64,000 nt of DNA from Malaya genurostris (lineage: Eukaryota > Arthropoda > Insecta > Diptera > Culicidae), in contig NC_080570.1 of the NCBI RefSeq assembly GCF_030247185.1, positions 2,914,001-2,978,000 of the forward strand. Reading direction: 5' to 3'. Made by a program: the position numbers and the translations under genes. The stretch's first letter is position 1. Every line of letters starts with the position of its first letter. The notes beneath the pieces were generated by a model. It was not told where the DNA came from, searched no databases, and worked only from the letters and a program-made list of their open reading frames with translations. Positions 28,030-40,235 of the stretch are shown in pieces.

Positions 28030-29110
28030 AAACAAAGTATGCAAAATTCTGAAAAACAAAGTATTCAAAATAAACCCGAACCCATCAAACATTTTTTTAA
28101 CCCGAACCCGACCCTTACCCGATCGAAAATAAAAAAAAAACTTACCCTTGCCCGACCCGAACTCGAAAATAAATTTCCTTCCAATCCCGAACCCGACCCG
28201 TGCCTGATCAGATCTTTACCCGTACCCAACTCGAACTTGAATAACCTAGAGCATTCGGATTGGAATACCCGAAACCCGACCCAATTTTTGAACCCGAATG
28301 CGACCTGTTCCCGTTTAAAAATGTAAAGTCATCACCTGTACCCGACCCGAACCCGACAAACATTTTTTTAACCCGAAATCGACCCGTTTCCGATCGAAAA
28401 TAAAAAACTTTTACCCGTGGCCGACCCGAACTCGAAAATAAATTTTTCTTCCAAACCGAAAATAATTTTTTTTCGACCCGAACTCGGAAAAACTAAAGCA
28501 TTCGGATTGGAATACTCGAAACCCGACCCAAGTTTTGAACCGAACCCGTTAAAAAATAAAAAGTCGTCACCCGTACCCGATCCGAACTCGACCCGTACCC
28601 GATCGAAAATAAAAAAAACTTTTACCAGTGCCCGACCCGAACTCGACAATAATTTTTCTTCTAAACCCGGAAATAAATTTTCTTCCAAACCCGAACTCGA
28701 CCCGTTCCCTATCAAAATTAAAAATCTATCCTTACCCCACCCGAACTCGAAAAACTAGAGCATTCGGATTGGAATACCCAAAACTCGACCCAATTTTTGA
28801 AACGAACCCGTTTAAAATTAAAAAGACGTCACCCGCACCCGACCCGAATTCGGCAAACATTTATTTTTAATCCGTACCCGATCGAAAATGAAAAATTTTT
28901 ACCCGTGCCCGACCAAAACTTGATAAGAAGTTTTTTTCTAAACCCGGAAATAAATTTTCTTCCAAATCCGAACTCGACCCGTAACCGATTAAAATTAAAA
29001 ATCTACCCTTATCCGACCCGAACTCGAACAAACAACTAGAGCATTCGGATTGGAATACCCGGAGCCCGAATTTGGCAAACAACCCGGCGGGTTCGGGTAA
29101 GGTTTCTGGT
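28030..29110. repeat. Satellite-like CCCGAA/CCCGACCC array with ~255-bp higher-order repeat
   Basis: About 1.1 kb of interspersed ACCCGACCCGAACTCG and AAAATAAATTTTCTTCC modules. A landmark AGCATTCGGATTGGAATA recurs near 28250, 28497, 28759 and 29040, giving a higher-order period of roughly 250-280 bp. The array is open in several frames (PNPTRTRSK-like on +, GSSSGLEENLFP-like on -), but this follows from composition, not selection. Confidence 0.85.
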
Positions 29111-31593
29111 ACAAATACTCTAAACCCGATCATGTACAGGAAGAAATTGAAATCTGGGAAGTTGCTACCAAATCCGAATATAATTTGTTACGAAATACGT
29201 CTGTTGATCAAATGTTTCGAGGGAATAACTAAGAATAAGATGAATATCCTTAGATTCATGGGTAAATACGGATAAACTAACAAAAAAATCCTTTGGGTTG
29301 GCATCGTAGCATCATTTTTAACGTACATATTAAGTTTATTCAATCACCTTTAAATATCAGAAGTAAATTTAAGCACATTTAATGATCAAACGTTGAGATA
29401 ATGAAGAAATGGCTTTTAAAAATTAAAACCATAGAAATGTCTTGCTTTTCTAATAAACTTGGTAGATTTTTTTTTTGTTTGGGCATAGATTTTCGATTTT
29501 TTTCAGAGATATTTTGCAGATTTGCTCACATTTTTGGCATTGTTAATTCAAAAAATTTCATCAGTTCGGTTAAAGCATTTCGAGTGCGGAGACCTTTTCA
29601 TAAACCACGTGGGAAGTCAGACATTGAAAATTTTCCATGGCCTACTTGCGTACGCGTGTTCGAGTTGTCAAAATTGTCAGGCAATTCTCGTTCGCTCTGT
29701 TTTCAAAACCCGACCCTTTTTATCCGGACAGAATTCAAATCTGAATAAATTACACATTCGACTGTCGATTTAGTCTATTTACTTATAGATATCAAATGAA
29801 TGAATTTATTGTTAATTTGAAGCTCCCATAGAAGTCGGACTAAAATTCAAACAGCGCTGAACCAACCTTTGATATCTCAGATGAAAAAGTGAAATGGTGG
29901 AATGTTTTACACATTTACGTTACAACATGTGTAATGAAGCATATTTCAAAGAATCGTTTTGTGTCTCATCGTAGAACCAAGTCCAGTGAATCTTTCATAG
30001 TTAATATGCCACATAAAAACACGTGCGTCAGCAGAGATAAATTTATTCCTAGAAAAATAGGAAACCAACAAAAAAAGTCACCAACATTATTCAATGTCTC
30101 GACAGTCGACGAATGAGCTATTTAATGTTTACATGAGTCCGGCGTTGTTTGGACTGGAGCAGAGCCGGAGGCTTGATATGTTCCTGCCCTCCTGAAGATG
30201 ACGGTTTATATTCGAATGCGTTCGTCCCGGACAGCCCTTTTCGAGGGGTCATGAGCCCCATCCACGAATAGTATCTCATTTCTAGTTCCAAGGGACGCTC
30301 ATCCCATCTATCTAACGGACACTGGATCCCGGGGGTGGGAATGGGGAAATGACGGACTTGTTACAAGTTGTGATGTCACAAACCAGTTTTGTGGATCGGA
30401 AAAAGAAGAAGAGCTTCCGCCTCAATCAGATTCATTCACCCGAATAATGTGCACCAAGCGAAAGGAGGAGACTCGTTATCAGGAAGAGTTAAATTTGTTT
30501 TGATTGCCACAAATGGTTTCGTAGCTTCAGTTGCCCCGGCCGGCACTGCATCAAAAAAACCATGGGTGATGATCGATGATCGCGGTACCACCAGCAGCCA
30601 GAGTTTCGACAGTTGGACCGCATAAACCACATCCCGAAATCAGTTTTAATCACCCGGCGGAAGGAACGCACTTGCTTCAGGGAACCTCAGATGTTTAGTC
30701 TTAATTATCAGTAAAAAAAATCACGATAGATCCAGTAGAAATGATGATCAGAATATCAGGAATCAAGACTGTTCCCGGACTCTATCTAGTCTATTCTGAA
30801 ATTTGTTCATTTGATCCGTGTCGCAATTGACGGCAAGTGCTTGAGAGATTGCTTTAGAACAAACAAAGATCATGTTTTGGTTCAGTTTGGGTAGCATTAC
30901 TGGTTTCCCTCGGTGTGTGTTTACGACGTGCGTGTATTCAGTATAGGGAAGTATGCGAGAAGTCTGTGTCTGTATGTTGTGCATGAAGGTCCGCCTGCCC
31001 CGGGCGTAAGGGAGAATGAGAGAACGGAATAACATAAGGACGAGTGTGGCTGAATGGGAAGGAGTCAGTGACGAGTTTTATGTTTGTATGCTTCCAGCCC
31101 TGTGTTAGGAGGTTAGGCTCACAAGCTGCTGGGAACTGATCGATGCTGATACAAGTCAGTTGAGTTCAGTGCTTCATCGTGAGCAGAAGCAGCTCCTGGC
31201 AAGGAACAAATGAAAAAGCTTAGAGTTGTAGCATAGCAAAGACTGGGTGTCTTTCAATTGCCTTTAGCAGATCAAATGCAAGTTTTCATGTGACAAAAGA
31301 TAAGTGTTGCGATAATACACTTGCTATCCAAAGTTACGAGACAATGTGGTGAGATTCGAAGACCGAAAGTGTGTTGCTATCTTGACGCAAGATCAAAGTG
31401 AACATTGGATAGAAACATGACTCAAAAGTAACTGTTTAACCGTCAGCCTAGTTCTCGTGAGTGTGATCGACCTAGAGGGTCTGTGATCGTGCTGTTTGTG
31501 TGATTGTGTGAACAAAATCAACAAAAATAAACAGGCTCCCAAAGTTAATTGTGGATTAAAAAGTGGGAAGAAAATTCGAACACTCTTTTGAAA
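29111..31593 (+). other. Region upstream of the CDC25 gene; probable promoter and 5' UTR in its last part
   Basis: No gene is recognised. The stretch 30.1-31.6 kb is low in repeats. A TCAGTT at 31156-31161 fits the arthropod initiator consensus and lies 433 bp upstream of the ATG, but no transcription start can be fixed from sequence alone. Overlapping frames at 30.39-30.67 kb occur on both strands without domains. Confidence 0.35.
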
Positions 31594-34500
31594 ATGATGT
31601 TGGAAAATATCGACCTCGATCTCTCCGACTGCACCAGGTAAGAATCGTCCGTAATCAGCTAAAGGTGTTCCGTGTGATAAACCTTAATTAACAGCACCAG
31701 GAAAACGCCTGGTCGATTGATCGAGGATCTTAGTCGCGATAAGTCTATTAATAAATGTATAAAAATATATTCACTCTAAGCGCACGAACTCGACTTGGCT
31801 TTCCCCCTACTTTTGAGTCGTCCCCGAGAGTCAAAATAGAGCAGGAGGAGGAGGAGGAGGAGAAAAATAACGCGAGGGAGAAGAATTGCTATGTTGCGGC
31901 AGCTGAAATTTGTACTATTCTTTCATGAGTGCAGTCCCTTTTGCTTTTTGTTCCAAGTTCCCAATCGTCGCTCGGTCGCACCGTGTGCAGTCAGTCATGA
32001 GAGAAAAGAAATAAACACTTCCTTCTCGCTGACTTTTCTTAGGGCTCCGGTTTGCGTTTCGAGCTTCCCTTCTCGTACCAAAATACAAAGTCAAAGACGC
32101 GCAGGAAGTTGATTGAAAATCACCTAAATTATTAGAAGACTTACCTACCGGTGCGATGTGTTCTGGGGGACATTGAACTCTACCCTCGTGTCTCCACTGC
32201 TACTACGGAATTTTGTCCCCCACCACCGCGTTAGTATGTTAGTTTCCTATTTCCGTATGGTCGAGCATTAGGAAATTGACGAATTTTGATGTCTTTCGCT
32301 TTTTTTATCTTGAAAGTCAAGAAACTTGAAATTTGGTACTAAAATGGCATTAATACAGAATTGAGGGTACATAAGATTAAAAATAAAAAACAAAATGAGT
32401 TGAGTTGTGTCAATTTAACATAGTATGCTTAGGAAAACCGAAGCAACAAAACTAGACCCTTTTTTAAAAAAAACGTCGTAAAACAATCAAAATAGTTTTT
32501 GTTGAAATGACATTTTGAATGAAGAGATCAAAAAATTTGCAGTCTTTTTTAAACAAAAATAAATGGAAAAATATACACGGCAATTTGTTGTCATGGCAAG
32601 ACAACACAAATCTGAATATCATAGTCCTTATCCCAAGCGCAGAGATTCCAATGCTCCACGATGCCAAACCGCTATCATATTAACCCAAACAAACCGACCG
32701 TTTCAAATTCACTTTACCCCCTAAAAATCACTGTTCCACCCAAACAATTGCCGGCCAGAAATCCTTGTGAAGGCCGTCGTCGAAAACTCGCGAAAATGAA
32801 GAAAATAGACTAAAAACTTAAACCCCTACCGACCACCGTCTCCCGTTCTCTCTGTTTCCCTAGCCTAGCACTCTCACCAACTGAACTGGGTGTGCAATTT
32901 GAATTAGCGGAAAAATGCCGGTCGGGTTCATTCGCGAAACACATTCGAAGACTCATCATAGTTGGCCAGTTGGTTTGTTTTTTTTTTCTTTCTTTACGAC
33001 GAGGAGAGTAGCATTTTCGCGCAAGGTACCTTCTTCCCTTTTTCGTGCATTGGCGAGGCGCAACGCAGCAGTCAATGAATTTCCGATGATGAGTGGGAAA
33101 AAAACAACAACCGAAGAGCGAAACACTTCTCACTTTCATTTAGCGAAACTAGCCCGAGACCACCGATTCCGGTAGCTTGCGATTTGTTTTTTTTTTTTGC
33201 GAAGTAGTCGGCACACGGAGGGGGGCTCGTCGTCTTTTCGGTGCACCTAGCCCGGGTGGCACCGGCGAAGGTTTTGATTTCCTCGCTTGCTGCCCGCCTG
33301 GTTCGTTGTTTACATTCGTTTGGGTGTCTCTAACGGGGCGGGTTTATGAGCTTCGAGTGTCCATATTTGGCTACCCGGTTTCCCCCCCACATGCGCATTC
33401 CTACGTGCGCGTGGTGTTTCGTCTATCTGACGGGTACGGTCTCTTGACTTAGGTCATGGGATTTGGACGGAGGTGTCGTTTGTTTTGAATGCTGTTTTAC
33501 GATTCGATCGTGACAAGATCTGTGCAGGTAATTTGCGTTCAATAATAGACTAATTCCACATATTGTTGATATATTCACGTTGAGTTGCTCCGTACACAGT
33601 CAGAAACGTACGTCTTGTCTGTTGTATTGTGTTTTATTTTCTCGCTCTTTCTAAATATAAGAGAATATTCTTTTCATTCTCATCCAAGTGATCCGGGAGT
33701 TTCTAAACTTCAATGCCCTCCCTGGCGATGTGCTTTGTGTTCACACAACATCGGCTAGTGTTGCTGTTGTTATTACATCCATGCGTAGTAAGCCATGCCA
33801 CGATCGTGCATGAACCCTGTCTCATCGTCAAGGAGACATCGACGAGACCAAAATGCGTACACAAGAATGTGCAGCGAAGAAACAAACGCCAGATGTGTGA
33901 GTGGAGGGAATTGAAATTCTCTCGGCCTCCCGCTCTACTCACATCCTCCCGCTCGGTTTGCCTTTGCCTTTGCCTCTTGGCGAGTAAAACCCCTACTTGG
34001 AGGACGCAAAGAGCCTGATCGTAGCGCATGGAAGTAAGGAATATATTATGACGATAATTATTTACATCGCCATGTGTGCGTGCATAGGAGCTAGAGTAGC
34101 TGAAAAAAGGGGGTCTTTCTCATAGGGTCTGATGCAAAAAATATGATAATAAGGTTGCTACGACGAGACCTGCTTTCCGGTTATCCTCGATTGTTTGACA
34201 CCGTGTGCAGGAACTATTGGCGCTAAAAATAACCTATCTTTTTTTCTGTTTCTCTTTTTTTTCTATTGCAGTCGCATTTCGACCACTTTCTCGATCAATT
34301 CAGCCGGTCGATCACCGGTCAGTCACCTGGCGGAACAAAGACAACGTAGCGCCCAACGCAGACAGCACATTGCACCGCTGAGAATGGCGATAAAATTCCT
34401 GGAATCCCCCGGGAAGGAAAATGTCCCGGCCGAGCTATCGTTCTATCATGAAAACAGTCCACAGGCCAGTCCGCGACCCTGCAGTCCGTGCGACTGTGCG

Positions 34501-36136
34501 GACGAAAGTGAGTTGCTCGTATCGGAGATTACCCCGAACAAGCAGACCATCTTGGGTGGTTTTCCCACGGTCGGAAGTGCCAACCGGCAACGGCGGCCAC
34601 TTGAAGACTATGACCCAAATTCGATGGATTCCGGATACGGTGCCAGTTTATCCAGCACCGGATCCAAGAGTCAATCGATGTTCCATTTCATACAACCATC
34701 GGCCCCACGACAAAACTCGACGTCCACCTCACCAGCTGCTTCCATGCGTATCCTCAGCAGTATGTCGTCCGGGTCGACGGAATCGATGGACGAAATGGAA
34801 CTGTTTGATATGGACACCTTGGAAGATGATGATGCTCAACTGCCAAGCAATCTCAACTCACTGATCTGCGGTGACATCAAAGCTACCAAGACTACCCCGG
34901 AAAACAAAAGACCCTTCTCCCGACGATGTCTCTCGGATATTCCAACCGCAAGAAGAGTAAAAAGTAATCTCATCTTCGAATCACCCGTCGCTACCAGTCA
35001 GTTACCGGTGCAAATTATAACCCCGGAACGGTTTCCAATTGCATACGACCAGGAAAATCTGAATCCTAGTCCATTCCTTTCCCGACCGGATGTCGCTCGT
35101 TGTTTCAAGCGGCCGGAACCCCCCGGAGTAAGCCCGATCCAGAGCAAACGTCACAAGCCGGAAGTCCTGACGCCCATTAGTTCGTTCCGTTCGGCCACCG
35201 AAATCATCAGCAGCACCGATAGCACCGCCATGGAATTGTTACATCCGAAACGACCGATCCTGCAAAAATCTATCTCGATGAACGATGCACACATCATGAG
35301 CGCTCTGTCGAGATCTTCCTCTGAACCGGATCTTATCGGAGACTTTAGCAAATCGTACGTCCTTCCACTGACCGAAGGTCGCCATCGGGACCTGAAATCC
35401 ATCGCGCCGGAAACGATGGCTGCCCTGCTTCGTGGTACTTTTCTGGATCAAATCGCCTCGTTCAGTGTGATCGATTGCCGTTATCCGTACGAGTTCGAGG
35501 GAGGACACATTCGTGGCGCCAAGAATCTGTACACCCAGGAACAGATCCTGGAAGAACTGATAAAAATCAAGACTGAGCCACCGAAGGTCGAAGCCGAGGG
35601 ACCGAAACGAAACATTATCGTGTTCCACTGCGAGTTTTCATCCGAGCGAGGACCCAAGCTGTAAGTGTCCCAACCAAAAACCACCGAATGAAACATTTCA
35701 CACCTTCCAAACAACCATGGAAGTGAAATATTTCAACACTCTGTGAAACACTTTACTAACCAATTATTTTTCTCTCTCTCTCTCCGCTTACTTCAACAGA
35801 TCTCGCTTCTTGCGCAATCACGATCGTATCCTGAACTCGGACAGCTATCCGGCGCTGCACTATCCGGAAATCTATCTGCTACACGGTGGTTACAAAGACT
35901 TTTTCGCCGTGTACCCGGATTTGTGCGATCCGATCGCCTACCGGCAGATGTTGGACCCACAGTTCGGTGATGCGTACCGTCATTTCCGGGCCAAGAGCAA
36001 AAGTTGGAATGCCGGTGATGCGGTACGAGGATCGGCTGTAGCCGGGTCCAGTTCTGGCTCCGGGGGCGTTGGTAGTGGCATCGGTAGCAGTAGCAGTAAT
36101 CGGCTGGTCAAATCGCGCTCGAGGTTAGTGCTGTAG
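31594..36136 (+). CDS. stg: CDC25-type dual-specificity phosphatase (String-like), 3 coding exons
   Basis: M-phase inducer phosphatase, 589 aa. The family removes inhibitory Thr14/Tyr15 phosphates from CDK1 to trigger mitosis. Coding exons are 31594-31637, 34272-35660 and 35800-36136; every intron has GT/AG borders and the three exons sum to 590 codons in one frame. Exon 1 gives a short leader starting MMLENIDLDLSD; the first of two adjacent ATGs is taken. Residues ~16-400 are Ser/Pro-rich and probably disordered, with a KEN box (K63-E64-N65) and a DSG motif (D134-S135-G136) like the CDC25A degrons. The rhodanese-type catalytic domain spans ~405-520: VIDCRYPYEFEGGHIRGA near residue 415, then the P-loop HCEFSSER with nucleophile C468 and R474 (CX5R). 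The intron at codon 478 interrupts just after the P-loop. The C-terminus ends in a Gly/Ser-rich tail. Twine is the other fly paralogue, so string versus twine is an inference. Confidence 0.93.
31638..34271 (+). other. Intron 1 of the CDC25 gene
   Basis: This 2.6-kb phase-2 intron starts GTAAGAATCG and ends in a polypyrimidine tract followed by TTGCAG. It contains a short GGA-triplet run at 31841-31863 and relatively GC-rich stretches (33.2-33.4 and 33.7-34.0 kb). Open frames exist on both strands at 33.7-34.0 kb, but they are overlapping shadows with no recognisable domain. Position inside the 5' part of a cell-cycle gene makes regulatory content plausible, but no specific element is identified. 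Confidence 0.7.
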
Positions 36137-37930
36137 ACAATGAAAGCGGACAAGAGTCCGATGAGACTGAAGCCAGATAGGGACGGCGAAAAGTTCTGAG
36201 AAACAGGTCGTGGGAAGCGAGGCAAAAGAAGTTAATTTTTTTCTTTTGAAATTTTTTATTTGAGTTTATATTTTATTGTAAAAGCGTTAGAAGCTCTTTC
36301 TGTTCTTGCGAATTTTAGTTTCTTTAATATGTTTTTTTTTTTCATTTTTATTTGCAACCTTTTTATTTGGCAATACTGTTTCGAGCACGGGTGAAAAGGA
36401 GAGAGAAAGATAGTTCTTTGCTAGGAAAAAAACATGATCAAATACTTTGAGCTCTTGTCGATACGGTTTTGATCTTAATTAGCGATGTCCGTCTATATAT
36501 ATTTGTTATTCCCCATATTTTATCTGTGATTTAGATTTTGCTTCGTTTTGACTTCTCTTTTGACTGTACTAATTAGTAGTTCGAAAGTAGGATAGTGAAC
36601 GGGCTCCCGATGCGAAACGTCAAAAACAGTACGTAATTAGTTTTTGAACGCTGAATTATTCGACTGAAAGGAGAAGTGACTGAAGCATTTCCTTGTAAAA
36701 CAAAACAAAAAAAAACGCAAACTCATTTATGATTTTAGGCAAGGAGAAAGCTTGAAAAAAGACTGTAAAACATTTGTATAAAAAATTAACCAGTAAGTAA
36801 AAAGCGGATTATTCTGCGTACACTTGAACAAAACATGCAAACACTTTTCATGACAACGCACCCCCAATGAACTACCATAAGATTAAGATGAATCTAAAAA
36901 ATTCTCTATTTTCTTTGTTTTTTCCTTTACCAACTAAACATACAGAAAAAAAAATCATTAGAGATCCTAAGATTCGAATTGTTTTATGTAAGAGGTTTTA
37001 TTTTTAGTTCATTTTAATCGGTACTTTTGAACATATTACCTATAAATAATTAAACATCAACGAGAGACAAGTGCAAATTAAATAGGTTAAATGTACATTT
37101 CGCGATAAGCAACGTGTTTCACCACGCCAAAGTCTACTTTTATGCCACTCGTCGTTTTTCTTTTGTTCGTTTTTTTTTCGAAGATTTGTCACAAAAATTC
37201 AAAAAGACGGCCGGAATCAAGTTCTTTGTAAAAGAAGTGGTCGCGCAAAGAATAAAAACAAAAACTTTAACAAAAAACAAAATTGTCCAAGACAAACCCA
37301 GATAGGTAAAAAACCAGAAACTTGGTAGATCAGAAAACGGGGGGCCCAAATGTAGAGTCAGCGGCTGGCGGACTGGCAACTTATTCGCTTGTAAAACAAT
37401 CTTGCTCTAGAATAACGTGTTCGTGTATTACTGAGTGGTGTTGCTTTAATCGGCGTGTGTTTCGAGTTTGTTTTAAAACTTTTTTTTCCAATATTCAAAT
37501 ATAAAAAAATTTATTACAGAGGGGGAGAATTTGACGATTTTTATCACATTATTTTTTTTTTTTGGACTGATTTTAATTCGAACGAAGAAAAGACAAAATT
37601 ATAGATTAATATATTTAAACAAAGTGACTATTTCCGTTTAGGAAGTAAAGAAAATTTTGGCTTGAAAGTAAGCTTCGATAAAACTAATTGACAAATGTGT
37701 GCAAGATATAAAATAGCATATTACCCTTATTAGATCGTAAGTTCTACTGGTTAAGCGTACAAGCAAAAGTCTTAAATTAATTATTTTATGCGTAGCGTAA
37801 TTGTAAATCATGTATGCAAAGTGTGTAAATATTTCGGTACGATCCGTGAGAGAAGAGTGAATGTGTCGCACAAAACTGTTTCGAGACAATGTTTCGAGTT
37901 TGAAGAATAAATAATTTTGAATATTTTACA
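36137..37930 (+). other. Probable 3' UTR and downstream region of the CDC25 gene
   Basis: AU-rich sequence follows the TAG stop. A hexamer AATAAA occurs at 37906-37911, and others occur near 37.25 kb, so the exact 3' end is undefined. A single TGTAAATA at 37824-37831 matches the Pumilio recognition consensus UGUANAUA. Whether the transcript reaches that far cannot be told from sequence. No competing gene is visible here. Confidence 0.4.
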
Positions 37931-40235
37931 TCTTTACTCCTACTCTTTATCCGAAAAAAAATCTCTCTTATTTTTATTCTCATTTTTTTCTGTGTTTTTG
38001 ATCGTTCGAAAATAACATTCCGAAATAAGAAACAATATCTAGCGAGGTGAATACATCCCTTTACCATTTGCAATCAGAGCAGAAAGCACATCAGATTGCA
38101 TACTTGCAGGGTAATTAAGCGTTTGCCCGCCATTCGAATAGTTCGTTTTGAACTGAAAATCTCTTAGCTGGAACAATAATTGTCGAATGAATCCCCCATA
38201 GAAACTAGCGCGAACCGCTAGTTACAGCGTATTTTAAGACGTTACGTCTGGTTGTAAATGCTTTATTTCAAAATGACACTGAATCAATTATTTCAAAAGG
38301 GCTTTTCACAAAACTGAAGGATCCGCAGCGACACCTGCGTATGAAAAAGGAATAAATAATGAATGTTCTGATGAATTTTTAATGCCAAGTAATGAAATCA
38401 CAGGAAAACTACATAACTTTTGCTGGTATTTGGTATCAAAAACCGATTTTGGGCAGTCATCAACGAAACTAGAACTGCACAAATTTTCAGATTTTCTTTT
38501 TTGTTTAATGTCTGAGATCTAAATTTCCACTCAACAATTCCGAGATCGGATGATGGATCGGAATAAAAATCATTAGTTGATGAGATATCTTTGAAAAATT
38601 GAACTTCACTTCTGACTTTTTGGGCTACTACTTCCAAAACTTCTGGAACCGGTGGTTGAAAAAAATGTGGTCTGTCTATCGTCAAATCCTACAAATTCAA
38701 GTAATTTGTCGCATATTCTTCTTTTAGATTTCTCTCCTTTGGTGTTAAGAAGCAAATGTAAAACTTTCTGGTCGACTAGAAGCTCCAGAATCCGTAGTCG
38801 GATTTTTATAACGTTTTTTCGATATCGGTTGTAACAGGATTTTCATTCAATTTTCAAGATGTTGGGTAAGCGTTTCTTCAACTCTGCGTTATTCTGAAAA
38901 AAAAACTCATCAGTGATAGCAACTAGAAGAGTATGATATGGGATTTGAAATTCCAATGCACAAAACTGATTTTCGTCGACTGACACCAACCTTTTATCCT
39001 ATAAACATAAACAGAACGGTTTTCCAGTTAACAGTCGATAATTTCAATTGTAGTTTCAGAGGTGAATTGAACAAAGAAAAACTTTTACTTGTTGATACTG
39101 TTTGTTGGGAAATTTTCCGACAATTTGTTTTTTCTTTAAATACTTACATTGTAATATTAAGTTTCAACTCAAAATGTCGCTATAGAAATTTAATTAGGCT
39201 CGCACATGAACTGTGAGTAAAATTTGCTCAAGCAGCGTAGCGAATACTTGCAGATGTCACCGCGACCGACACTAGTTTGGGTGCTACAATCTTTTTACAC
39301 AAAATTTTTACTTTGCTGTTGAGGTTAAAATTTTTTGTTTTATTCCTAGTGAATCAACGTGTTATTCAAACAACATCGAAATAAAGTTGTCTTTCAAACT
39401 TAGGGAAATCGTGTGAGAAGTGTTCAACTGGTGTAGTTAGAATATTTCTATAGTAGGAGAAGAGTTTTGTTATCGTTCTGGAACGTTTTGGAAGCTCGCG
39501 GCGAACGGTCGAGTAGGAGGGCAGTAGTGTTTTCAACGTACAGTAAATTTAAAATTTACACATTTTGTTTGAGCCTGTATATCTGTAATCTGGGCATCAA
39601 TCGGAAAAGGTTTCAAAGTCTCCAGCAGTTGACTTTATGCAACATACCATAATTTCGCTTGATGTCGAACATAACCCAATTTACACACTAACCGCTGTCA
39701 AACCGTATTCTCATATCGGGTTTGCGTCTTCCGTCGTTGTTTAGTGCTGGGTTCAGTTTAAATATATGTTAATGCAAAACCTAGATACTACAAGTTCGAC
39801 TCGGATTTTTCAGGGTAAACATCATTGAGAAATTCGGCTTGACATAATCTCACACAATCTCTCCTAAACTTTTCTAAACCCAAAAAAAATAATAACAGAA
39901 TACGCCGCATGAATGCATAAATTTACCCTTTAAAAGTCAAAGTCGCTTTTTGTTCAATATATTGCAAACGAAAGCAACTCAACTAAAAACCTTATTCATA
40001 GCGCTACCTATATGTCGAACTGCCGTTATAAGGCCAACAGGTTGGATTTGTTTTTTAGCGTGTACTCGAATTTGTCGCCGATGCTGGTAACGCTGCCAAG
40101 CGACCGTCAGTTTTCTGATTTCAGCCGGTTCGTGTGCATGTGCTTCGTCGGGTCTACTTTTCATCAATAATTTTTAATTCGAAAGAGAAGCACACTACTT
40201 AAAACAGTGAAAATCGATTTAATCCTTCCATCATT
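37931..40235. other. Intergenic between the CDC25 and Tudor genes
   Basis: AT-rich sequence with no domain-bearing frame. The last ~100 bp before the ATG at 40236 are presumably 5' UTR of the Tudor gene. Frames at 38.4-39.2 kb show nothing recognisable. Confidence 0.4.

Noticed and set aside
28039..29133. Proline/asparagine-rich repeat proteins on both strands
   Set aside because: Low-complexity translation of the CCCGAA array; no start context, splice sites or domains.
33703..34029. Open frames of ~100 aa on both strands inside CDC25 intron 1
   Set aside because: They are mirror shadows in a GC-richer stretch of an intron, without domain signature.
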